DNA from: Phocoena phocoena | Lineage: Eukaryota > Chordata > Mammalia > Artiodactyla > Phocoenidae | Length of the DNA stretch: 64,000 bases | Assembly: GCF_963924675.1 (NCBI RefSeq) | Contig: NC_089225.1 | Coordinates: 111,924,313 to 111,988,312, forward strand | Direction: 5' to 3' | Shown here: piece by piece, positions 1 to 11,900 of the stretch | Numbering within the stretch: position 1 is the stretch's first letter | How the letters are laid out: every line of letters begins with the position of its first letter | The notes under the pieces: generated by a model | Seen by the model: the letters and a program-made list of their open reading frames with translations, nothing else | Told to the model about the DNA's origin: nothing | Database searches by the model: none | Position numbers and translations under genes: made by a program

Positions 1-552
1 TCCCTTTGGCTTCAGCAATTCTTCAACAAGACACAAAGACGAGGCATGCACTGAGCGGTCTACAACAGGCATTTCTGAAACGTCTTGAAAAAGCAATTGC
101 GAGATGCAGTTCACTAGAAAATTGACTCTGGTTTCACTGCTGGAGTTACAGCAGTACGAGAAAAACAACTATCAAACAAAACAAGCATACACCCCATCAG
201 CCTCCCCGCCCTTTGCCCCCTCGCTCCCTCTGTATTTGTGTTTCTGTTTAGATTTTTTTAAACATTCAGTGGGATAAAGCCCAGCCAAATATTCGAAAGC
301 AGCAAAGATATTACTTTTAAAAGCGTCTATTCAGTATGTTTTAGAAGGGGAGGGAAGCAGGCTGGGGGAGTCCAGAGTGAATGATAAGAATGAAGGGTCT
401 GCAGAAGCAGCAGCACATGGGGGACAATGGTTTCCGAAATGGCCTTAAATTCCCTAAATAAAACGTTGCTGAGCAGCTCTGCCCCAAAAGGTGTCTAGCA
501 GAGTTAAGTAAATATCACCACAGAGCCCCTGCAAACCCCAAGAGGCACTCAC
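1..552 (-). other. COL6A3 intron 23 (partial)
   Basis: Intron sequence downstream of exon 23. I see no exon: no acceptor or donor pair framing Gly-X-Y triplets. The content is A/T-rich with no repeat that I can name. Confidence 0.8.
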
Positions 553-606
553 GCTTTTCCCGGGTTCTCCAGGCCCGCCAGACACCCCATCTGTCCCAGG
601 GAGACC
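553..606 (-). CDS. COL6A3: COL6A3 exon 23: triple helix (18 residues), last exon in window
   Basis: 54 nt, six triplets: [18 protein letters not shown], residues about 2179-2196. Human has GVP-GRD-GVP-GGP-GET-GKN, so this is the most diverged helix exon seen here, while the glycines are all kept. The acceptor is catgacag|GG and the donor AGC|GTGAGT. The next exon (human GGFGRR...) must lie before position 1. Confidence 0.93.
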
Positions 607-3600
607 CTGTCATGGGAAAGAAAATTAACGTAAGATTCTCGTCTGCGAAGAAGAACTTGTAACTCAAATATTGCACAAGACGCTGGGGAAAAGGAATGGA
701 TACACACAGGGCCAGTCGCACACTCTGGGGGTGCCTTAGACCCAGGTGCACTCTGCCCCCCACAAGGCTCAGGCTTGATGAGCACTTTCTGGAAATATCT
801 ATGGGGCACAACTCTGCCGAGAGGAAGCCCCTCTTGGGAGAGGCTGTTGCTGTTCCTCTTGGAGACTCCTTTGCGAGTGTGCACACTGGCTTCCCGCGGC
901 TTTCTGCTCCCAACCTCAGCCTTGTACATCCACAGCCTTAAAGACCACGTTGTGGCCTCCGGGGCTGGCAGTGAACCAGCTTGACTTTAGTTTCTCGGGC
1001 TCTCGGCACAGGGGGAGTCTAGGTACACAGAGTGCTGTACCATGGGGCCGATGTCTCCGGTTTCTCCTTTGGGTCCTCTCTGCTGGCTGTCCTGTCCTGA
1101 GTTACCCTGAAAAGAGAACAGGTCGGGGAATAAGCCACGTGTGCAGGGAAAGCCACTGCCGCTGGGTCAGTGACCAGGAAAATATTAGTGGTGGTCTGAA
1201 TGCCAGTCGCTTTGGCCACATCCCATCTCCAGATAATGCCTGCCGTGGGGTCAGCAATCATTCTGAACCCCAAACAGGGTGGGGGAGATGGCTCTTCCTC
1301 CCCCCGGGAGGATAGTGGCCAGGCTCGCTCTTGCCTTGTCCTGGTCTGGGCCAGAAGAGGCTGGCCCAGCGATGGTCACTTGTTGACAGGTTTTATAGAC
1401 CCATAAAGGAAGAAAAACTGCAAACTCTTCCCTTTTCCTAAAGCGAACTTAAAGTGTCCTGAGACCACATTTTAGGGAAACTTCTCGGGTCTTCACATAA
1501 GAGGCTTTGCAAAGACTACTCTTTGCAGCGAGAGGGCAAAGACATCTCCAGCCACCCCAAAATTCTAAGAAAAGGGCAAACCACATATTTTGCCAACATG
1601 TTTTAAAGCAATTTCAAGAATAAAATTCTTCCTTTCAACCCACTTCTCCCCACAAACCCCTTTCCCGGACTCAAGTCTCAAATCGGTGACAAGGATTTCC
1701 CCTTACCGGGTCACCTCTGATCCCAACATCCCCTCTTTCTCCTTTGTCTCCTTTGGGTCCTTTGTCACCCTAAATAAAAACCACAACCAGAGACTGAGAA
1801 TTAGATGAGTTTCACATATTTATCTCACCCTCAACATTGCATTCTTCCAATCACAAATCTTAAAAAGAACAGTGCTTCAGCATCTGCCATTTACTCATTT
1901 TCCATGAAGGTAAAATTATTTCCAGATACTTCAGGTAACCCACAAGTATTTATTGGGGACCCATTCTGTGCCAGGCGCTGGGGATTTATTTCAACAAAAC
2001 ACACTCAGTCCTTGCCCAATGGGACTCTCCAAACAAGAAAATATAATGTAAATATGTCACAGCTGACAAGGGACATAGGAGATGCCAAGGATGCACCCCA
2101 GGAGGAGGTCAGGGAAGGCTGCCTGGAGGAAGCGGTCTTAACATACACAAGTAAAAGAAATAATCCCTAAGTGAAATGTTCATAGTTTTTCCATGACAGT
2201 AACAATGCAGAAATATACTTACCCTTCTTCCTGCATTCCCTTTCTCTCCAGAAATACCGGGCAATCCTTTGTCTCCCTGCCAAAGACAATGATAAAATGT
2301 CATTCCTGGCACAATTTCTACCACAGACTGAGGTGTTAGTCACTGGAGTCTTCAGGACCAAAAGCAATTTGCACTCAGAGTCCAAAATCACTTACATCTT
2401 CACCGTCAAGACCATCCAGTCCAATTTCTCCTAATTCACCCTGTGAGGGGACAAGACACACAGGTGAGTATAAAATATGGCAAAACACTGGGAAAGTTTT
2501 AAATATAAAAAGAAAAGCAAGCTTAAGTACCTTCTCTCCTGGGAATCCACGAGAGCCCTAAAAGGGAAGGGAAAGAAGAAACATTAGCTCCTTCCCGGAG
2601 GCTGAATAGAATAGGCTAGAATAGGCTAAGGGCTCCCCTCTCCCCATCCCCAACTTAAAAGTCAGTGTCTAGGGCTTCCCTCTGGCTCACTGGTTAAGAA
2701 TCCGCCTGCCAATGCAGGGGACATGGGTTCTATCCCCGGTCCAGGAAGATCCCACGTGCCGCGGAGCAACTAAGCCCATGTACCACAACTACTGAGCCTG
2801 AGCTCTAGAGCCTGCGAGCCACAACTACTGAGCCCGTGTGCTGCAACTACTGAAGCATGTGCGCCTAGAGCCCGTGCTCTGCAACGAGAGAAGCCACCGC
2901 AGTGAGAAGCCAGCGCACCGCATCGAAGAGTAGCCCCGCAAACCACAACAAGAGAAAAGCCTGTACACAGCAGCAGAAACCCAACGCAGCCAAAAATAAA
3001 ATAAATTTATATTAAAGAAAAGTCAGTGTCTGAAAATTCAGTGTTAGAGATTCGTCTGTTTGGCTAGCTCTCTCTCTGTCATGAGGGGATCATAAAACTA
3101 ACTTGCCTGGACCTGAGCACTTGGGTAGTGTTGGCTCTCTGGCATGAGGGCTGGGCCGTGAAGGCCCGGGACAGGGGCTCCGAGGAGGCCCCTTTATAAC
3201 ATTGCAGTGGCCTGTCTCTCAAACGGCAGCAGATTGAGGAGAAAGTTCATCAGCCCTTGACTCCAAGTATGTCACACACAGAACCTTCCAGCACATGAGT
3301 CCTTTCCCTCTGTCTCTGGCCCCCTCCACTTCCCTCACTCCTCCCAGGTCCAGGGGCTGAAGCTGCGGGGCACCGGCCTTCTCTCTGCCCTGGCCCACAT
3401 CCTGTCTGTCCTCATCAGTGTGTCCTGACTGCTTCACACTGCCATACGAAACTGTTTCTCCAACCTCAGGCTCCCTTCCCGTCACGGTGTGCGCTCCTGA
3501 ACCCGCCAGGCCCTGGGCTGCCTCTGTGAGAGGCCACTGGCTGCCAGTGCTGAGCAGAGAAGCTGGGGCAGACATCTTCCTTCCCCAGGAGGCACTGGAG

Positions 3601-6600
3601 AAAGTGTCCCCCTCCTGTACGCGCCACCGACCGCCCTCTCCCCGCTGGGGCCCGGTGCCACGGTCCCCTCCCCACACATGGGGGTCACTGTACCTTTATG
3701 CCCCTCTGCCCGGGGCAGCCCTGGAAACCTTGAGTGCCGTTCACACCAGGCGGGCCGCGCTCACCCTGTCAGGAGAAACAGAGGCATTTTGCGAGTTGGA
3801 GCTTCATGTCACGTGTCTCCACTGAATAGGGAGCCCTGTGAAAGGCATGCATTAGGAAGCAGTCCACTGGCTGGTGGGCTGATGTGCCAGGCGAGGCCTC
3901 CAGCATCCCCGTCTGCGGGCCCCGCAGGCCAACCTCTGCACAGGGCCTTGAACCTGCAGTTCCCTCCCCTGGAGGGAGTGGGGTCTGGGAGTGTCTGCAG
4001 CACAGAGGGCGCCTCCTGGTGGGCAGAGGATAAGCAGGCCTCAGGGTGCTGGGTCTGGGTGGGGGCTGGGCCCGTGGAGAACCCTCGGGCTGGCTGCTTC
4101 TCCATATGGTCCTGGGCTCCCAGCTCTTCTATGGGGTCCAGGCTCAACCCTGACACCTGGCACTGCCTGACGGGACCCTGGGGGCTTCAACTCCTCCCAC
4201 TGGGGCCCTCTCTCCCCACCCCAGGGCTGGGCCTTGTTCTAGTGTCTCAGAAGTTCTCAAACCACTTCTGGGCAGGATTCTGCTTCCCGAAGGCCCTGCT
4301 TCAGGCTCTACCCACCCCCAAATGGACCCCTTGGTGACTGATAACCCATACCGGCAACCGCCCTCTGGGAGGCTGCCCTCAAAGGGCGTCACCGCGACAA
4401 TCCTGACTGGGTTTCCCCTGCACCCCGGCTCCAGCGGCCTCTCATCTCTGCCTGGATGTCTGAATTTGGTAGATGCTGGGTTTGCCATCCTCAGTGGTCC
4501 TCTGTCTCAGGAGACATTTAGTCCCGCCCTCTGAGATGGAACACGTAAAAACCTGCACTTCCTACCCACACTTGTCATCCTCAGATTCTCAGACTGGTCT
4601 CCGTAGTGTAGAAATCTAAGTCAAGTTGTTAAGAAAGTTAGAAAGTAATTTTTTTCTGGTGGAAAAGACTGGAAACGGAACAGAAGAGGAACCCCACAAT
4701 TCAATCCCAACATGTAAAGAACAAGGAGGGAGTAAAGATTTAAGGAATAAAACAACCTTTACTTACAGGTCCACCCTCGTCACCAGGATAACCTCGATAA
4801 CCATCTTCTCCAGGAATACCCTAGGAGAAAGTAAATCGTTTCCTTGGTTAAATGCTGTGGTTTTCTCTGTTTCCTATTTAAGCATCTCTTCACCCCCCTT
4901 CATTTGGTAGAGCGGTGCTTTCGGTGTCCCTGGAACGTGACTGTTTCCTACTCATTATTTCAGTGCAATTGTTCTATCAGGATCTTTAAGGCTCTTGATC
5001 TACCAAGAAATCCTGTGCATTTCCTATAACTTAGAGGCAAATGGGAAGCATCCCTGCTGGCCATCCTAGTGAGGCTGCCAGTCAATGATGCCACTGGTCT
5101 TAACATAATTTTATAAAATGAAGAACCAATGCATAAAAGAACCCAGTGGAAAGGGAGGAGGGAGCAGACACAGGGACAAGGTCTGCACCTCAGATCTGTC
5201 CTACAGCACAGCTAGTTCCTTCTCCTCCCTTTTCCATCTCCCCACCATCATAGCAGAGAAATTCCCCAGCCGAAGTAATGACGGCTCTGAAATCTAGTCT
5301 CAGGCATAAGAAAAGGGTAAAACCACCGTACCTTCGGCCCAATGCTGCCAATGGGCCCTCGGTCTCCTCTTTGTCCAGAGCATTTGCAGGGAACCCCACA
5401 GCAGGCTTTCTCGGCAATGTTGTCCTACCAAGACAGAAAACGAAGTTCAGATCTCAATAAATGTCTAGAAAAAAGGCATAAATGTGCCGTCTGAGGACTG
5501 CGGCGTCCACAGCAAGAGATAGTCACCTCCTACGGCACTCCCTTGAAGGCTTAGCCATGGGTGGGCGATACAGTGTCACAAATGGACTCTGAAGAACCAC
5601 CAAAGACAATGCATCTTATTCACAATGTCAGCTCAGGCTGGGCCTTATTTCTAGAAGTTTCCAACATAGATATTCAAGCTTCAGATGTTAAGTATAGCTT
5701 ACTTTTTTTTTTTTTTTTTTTTGCGGTACGCGGGCCTCTCACTGCTGTGGCCTCCCCCGTCGCAGAGCACAGGCTCCAGACACGCAGGCTCAGTGGCCAC
5801 GGCTCACGGGCCCAGCCGCTCCGCAGCATGTGGGATCTTCCCGGATCGGGGCACGGACCCACGTCCCCTGCATCGGCAGGCGGACTCTCAACCACTGTGC
5901 CACCAGGGAAGCCCAGCTTACATATTTTTAAGCTCCAGAAAGCAAAACCTAACAAACCATTGCAGATGGCCAGGATGGAAGGTGGTTTCAGAGCAGAGAC
6001 CATATGCCCTTCCCCAGAACCCCGGTCAGAGTCACGGAACATGGCGCCAGCCTGGAGGAAGCCTGGGAGCAGCTGCGGGGTGGGATCCCTGCCTCTGAGC
6101 CTCAAGCACCGCACCGCCAGTCACCAATGACTCCAGCACCCATCAGACACCCTGGACATTCCCTCCCATCCCAGCCCCTGGCCTCATGCAGGAAAGCGTA
6201 CACCCAAAGTACATTTCTACCTGCCAAACTCATGATGGCCAATGCTTTCCCTTGCAGTGAATTTCCTAGAGCTTGCACTTTCTCCCATGTCCTAGGTTTG
6301 TCAATTAACTCAACTTCCTTCCACTCAATAAAAAAATCCGAATTGCAGCCCTGGGAAGAAGGTCGGAGGACGGGAGGGAGTCAGCTCATCCCACGGGGCA
6401 CCGCTGCCTCCTCCAAAGAACCTCTGAGTTGAATGCTCAGCACCCTCATGTCCCAAAAGCCCCCAGCCTCACCCCCAAACCCAGGCGTTAACCCCACCTG
6501 CTGAGAGGCTGAACCCAAGAGGATTAGGAAGCCTATGGGGAGCCCTCATTTGCTCCAAAGGAAACTAGAAGAGAAGGCAACGGAAGCCCCTTTCCACCCA

Positions 6601-8902
6601 GAAATGGTCTTTCGTTTCCTGCATATTCTTGTTTTCCCCGTTTCCTGTTTACAGAGGGAAGGGTCAAATCTCAATGTTATGGCTTCTCAACAATCTTATA
6701 AACGAAAAGAAGTCTCTTTAAAGGGAGCAGAGGAAACTCTAAGGCGACAGCTGCCTCGACACCCATGCCCGGGTGGCTGTCTTTCCAGTTCTCAGATAGC
6801 TCCATTTCCAGGACTCATGTCATGGCAACAAAGTAGGTCCCAAGTAAAGTACGTGAATTAAATTGCCCACCCAGCGGTCTCTCCTCCATTTGCCTGGTGA
6901 TAACGGACTGCGTTATCCTGAGATGCCCAATATTGTGCTATCTAAACCAGTTTGTGTGTAGATACATAAAACACTCACAAGTTGCTCCGCTAGTTCATAG
7001 TCTAGGTCCAGCAAGTTCAGTCTCAGGGGCCGGTTGTACGTGAATCCTCGCCCAAACTCCAGCTGCATCAGCTGCTCCAAGTTGGCGACACGTTCAAGGC
7101 CCACCAATATCAGAGCTCGGACGCCTGCGGGGACAGGTACACGTAAGAAGCCTCACCTAGGCATTCAAGAGCCTCAGTACTTTTCCTCCTGACTCTCTTT
7201 TATTTTTTAAAGAAAACTTCAGTATAAAATTTGGCCTTTAACTGAAACTTGCTTAATCACACTGATTAGCTGCTCCGAAGAGTTGAAACACTGGAACTCT
7301 GGACTCCTCCGAGCAATTGTTTCTGATTTGTCAGTAAGTAAATGGATTCATGTAACTCTAGGAAACACCACCATGAAGTTTATTCATACATAAATTCTCA
7401 AGCTCTGGTCTTACGTAACACAGGTATGCTGTGGGAAGAATTGAAATCCCACATCTCCCAAGTCAGATGATAGCAGTCTCATCTCCATTGCTCTGGAAAA
7501 GCAAGCTAATAAATACAACATTCTTATGATAAATTTGCTTCAACAAATTCTCCTTAAACCTCTAGTGTTGACATCCACTTTTTTGATAGCAAGTGCTACC
7601 AAATTCCAAAGCAGATGAACAAATAGTACATCTGATAACAGGTATCATTGCAAACCAGTCACCTTAAATTTGTGAAGTATGCTTTCCAAATTTTATGTGA
7701 AAAGTGTATCTTTTCTTAACGTTGGAGTATTTTTGAGCTGTGATAACTGCAAACGGAAAATACAGCAAGATTTTTTGCTATAAAATTAATTCCTAGCTTA
7801 TATAATACAGCCAAATGAGTCAAAACTTCATGTTCTTTTACAAAAGCATCATGCTTTCTAGATGTCCTACCACAGGAATGAGCCTGAGACCCCATGGGGT
7901 CTGTGCCAGGACTTGGTAATAGAGCTGTCTGTGTAAGTATGGGATCCTTGCTGCCCCATCCTGTAGCCCCAGGCAGGCGACAGAGGACCAAAATGCTGGG
8001 ATGAGGTGTCCTCCAAGAGAAGCCGCTCTCCCAGAGGGTCCCTTAGTGGAGTTGTTTCTCTCTAGCCCAGCAGTGCGCCTGCCTCACCCAGGTTTACTTC
8101 TCCCATAGAAAGCCCCAGAACCCACCTTCTTGTCGGAGTTCCTCCGATGCTCTTTGTAAATCAGCCAGATCTCCATCCACCCCATCAGTAAAATGAATGA
8201 CCACCTGAAGATAAAAGATACGTCAAGCGCCAGCCAAAAGTAAAAGAAACATCACAGACCCTTGAGAGAAGGATTAGCCAGTTCAAAGCCTCCACTTTAC
8301 AGCAGAGGAAACTGGGGGCCAAGGCTGAGAAACCATCACCCCATGTTCATAGTTCCTTGATACTATGCAATAAATGAGGTATAAAATAAATGGGTATAGG
8401 GTAGGACTTGATTTATTAAAAAGCACAATCAACAATGGAAATAAAAAGTTTATCTCATTCTCTTATTTAGGAGATGTAGTTTCTAGAAATCATGCGTATG
8501 CGTGGGCGTGTACATGCGTGCGTGTGTGTTTGTGTAGCCCGTGCTCCAAAATTCATATTTTGAAGTCCTAACCCTCAGTGCCTCAGAGTGTGACCATGTT
8601 TGGCAATAGGACTTTTAAAGAGGCAAATAAGTTAACTGAGGTCATTAGAGTGGGTCCTCATCCAATACGACTGGTGTCCTTCTAAGATGAGGCGATTAGG
8701 ACACAGGCACACACAGAGGGAAAAACACGTGGCGACAGAAGGAGAAGGCGCCGTTTCCAAGCCAAGTGGAGAGACCTCCAGAAAAACAACCCTGACGCCG
8801 CTCTGATCTCAGACTTCCAGCCTCCAGGACTGTGAGAGAATAAATTCCTGTTGTTTAAGCCACCCAACCTGTGGAACTTTGTTATGGCAGCCCTAGCAAA
8901 CT

Positions 8903-8941
<39 letters not shown>

Positions 8942-11900
8942 AACCAATACAGAGAAAGAGAGAGATAAAAGTAAATACAAATAGAGAACATAATGCACTT
9001 AATGGTCAGGACTATGAGTAAACATGAATTACTCAAAAATTCAATGCATTCAAGCTTAATTACTGATTTCCAAGATTTTTTTTAGAGCTTTGGTAAAACT
9101 AGAAGAAGATATTCCATTTCAGCCCAGTTGATAATAAAGGACTCTTACATACAGGCATCACCAACCCCATCAAACATGAAGAGCATCTATAGAAGAACAG
9201 TTTGGGGAGGGGGTTTCCAGGCATTGAGGTTTGCCCCTGCCCAGTAAAACCCAGAGATGACACAGGAAGCGGAAACGAGGCGGCCATCCTCACCTTCACA
9301 CTGTCTGGTGAGGCCTGCCGGAACTTGTTCTGGTAGAGCTTCAGCGTGTCCGCAGTGAGGATGTAGGGGTGCTGGGTGCGCATGTTCTGGAACTTCTCAA
9401 ACAGCTCTGGCTGGTACTCAGCAAAGTCAAAGGCCTCCACGGGGCCTGAGAGCGTGTTGGCCACCACGGACACCCGCACTGTGGGCAGCTGGCTGCCGCT
9501 GCAGCTGATTCTCTGCATTTGGCTGACTCTATTCAGGATGGTGTCCACCTTGGACTCAAAGCCCCTCTGAGCCACAAATATGTTCTGATCTTTTGAACCA
9601 TCAAAGCCCAGAATCACATCCAGGTCACAGACTGTAAAGGGAAAAGCAGGCCGTGAGCTCAAAGTCGAGCTGCCAAGATGTGTTCAACCTACAGGCACAG
9701 CTCGGGGCGTGGACCAGGACACCACGCTCAAGTGCAAAATGGGGCCTTCTGTGTATGAGCTCTGAGAAGCAGTTAGATCTGCCTCTCTCACTGGGAGAAC
9801 TCACACTGACTCTTCGGAGCCAAAATTGTTGGCCATTCAGTACGTCTGCTTTCCTGATATTAATCAACTTTGGCAACGTATACAGTCAGTGTCTATCTAA
9901 GTGCATCCCGAGTTTGTGCTTTAGACTAAACACACTTGAGAACGCAAACCCTCTGATCTCAAATAATTGATCTGATAAACCTACAAACAGAAACAGGCAT
10001 CAATCAGTCTGAATTATTTAGGGGATTAAAGAGTAAGGGATGGGGAGTAAATCTGGTAAGAGCAAGAAAAGACAGACATCCACTCCTATCCTGGCACCAC
10101 ATCCGATCACAGTGGTAGGTAACAACCAGGACCCAACCCACGTGGATATAAGTCAATGCCTGACACACCAGATGCTGTAGGAGCCCAGAGGCCAGTGCTG
10201 GGGATCTGGGTAAACAGGTAACTCACCAACATCGACAGGACATGGTTGAAAATATGCACCTAAAGGGCATTACCTTTGGAAACATCAGGCACACCAGGAC
10301 ATAAGGTTTCATGCATCGCGTCATGCAGAGTTTCCAAAACCTGCTCGCTCAATTCCGACAGCTCCTGGACGCTCCCCACTCGGAACGCCGTGGCACTGTT
10401 GGACGCAATCTTCCCAACCTCCTCTGAGTCGATGTTCCTCACGCCCACCGCGAACACTTTGACGCCTCTCTGGGTGAGTGCCAGGCTCGCCTCCTGGGCA
10501 TCCTCCACTGACCTTCCTCCGGTGATCACAAAGGCAATCTGTGGGACTCTCTGATCCAGGCGGCTGCCTGCCTCTGGTATGAAGTGATTCAGCCGCAGGT
10601 GCTCCAGGCCCACGTTGGTGTTTGCGTGCCTCCCCCCTTTGTAGACCACCTTGTTGATGGCATCAATAATCTGCTCCTTGGTGGAAAAGTCCTTCAGGAA
10701 GAATTCGTCGGTGGGGTCAGAGTTGTACTGGACCAGCCCCACTTGGATGGAGTCTCCCCCTTCATAAACCGTGTCCACAATTTCAGACACAAAACGGAGC
10801 ACTTCCTGGAAACTGTCCCTCCGGAAATTGATGGAACCATCCAACAGGAACACGATGTCTGCTTTCTTTTTCTCTAAAGATGATTACAATGAAAAAAAGA
10901 AAAAAGGATAAATCTGGTTTCTATATCCAGAGCAAAAACACAAAACGTAAAATGATTAAAATAAGGCATTCCTGTAATTCATTCACAGTGGACACCTTGG
11001 ACTCTGTTCCATGACTCTAGAGTTCCTGAATTCACAGTCCTCAAAACATGTTTAGGTGATAAATGATAAATCACCTAAACAAAAGGAAAGGAGACATGAA
11101 AGCTCAGCGGAACTGAGTCCCAGTTATCCCGTGCAAAATGAGATTGTGCCATGGATTCAACAGTCCGTGATATCAGGGGTTTTAGGAAATGCCACTGCAC
11201 ACTTTCCTCCTGGTCAAAAATAAATGATAGTGTCTGGAAGGAGTTGGGGGAGGTGTGCTAGAGACGGGGAAAGGGAGGGCTGGGAGAAACAGATTGGAAA
11301 ATGGGAAGCAGACTCCGTGCACCTTTGGAGGATCACCAGCCAGCATGCTGAGAGCTTTGTTGGAGCCTGTGACACTCAATGACATTTGGAGATAATTCCC
11401 TGACTCCAATCAAGGGATCAAGACTGGAGTAGAGAGAAGGGAATCCGGAGCAGTGTGAGATGTTCCACCACCAGCACAGAAGGAAGACATGAAAGAGCTA
11501 AGCAGAGTGCAGATGCCCCATGGAAAACCAACCCTAATCATTTGCTCCAGGTGTCTGAGGGGCTATCACCTGGGGTAGGAGCTAAGAAAGACGTGGGTTG
11601 GTGGAGGGACTCACTTTGCTCTTGGCAACCCCAAAGGTCAGACCCAGGAGCATGAGGTCAAAGCTATAGGCGGACAGCTCTAAATTCCCGATGATACCAG
11701 TCCAAAGGAAGAGGGTTGACTGGACCATGACCCCACCAAGGAGAGAGGCTGACTTCCAATCATGTTCAGAGGGGCGTAGATTGAACAACTTCAAAGATGC
11801 CATTTTATTCTGAGAGCCAATGGGTCTGTGGCTAACCCTCAATGCACCTTTATAGAACCTTTCAATGGGGCTATGATTAGCCTCGTGGAAGCTCATGGAA

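Larger units (their letters stand above)
8205..9293 (-). other. COL6A3 intron 12
   Basis: 1,089 nt intron containing an LTR relic between two purine-pyrimidine alternating tracts (listed separately). Confidence 0.85.

Noticed and set aside
2671..3017. tRNA gene suggested by B-box-like sequence
   Set aside because: The tRNA-like part is the head of a CHR SINE with A-rich tail and target duplication, not a functional tRNA.
3678..4337. 219-codon open frame on the + strand
   Set aside because: GC-rich intron 16 and antisense of exon 17; no recognisable domain, and it overlaps a well-supported exon.
5561..6130. 189-codon open frame on the + strand
   Set aside because: Runs through the SINE at 5703-5914 and its T run; not a gene.
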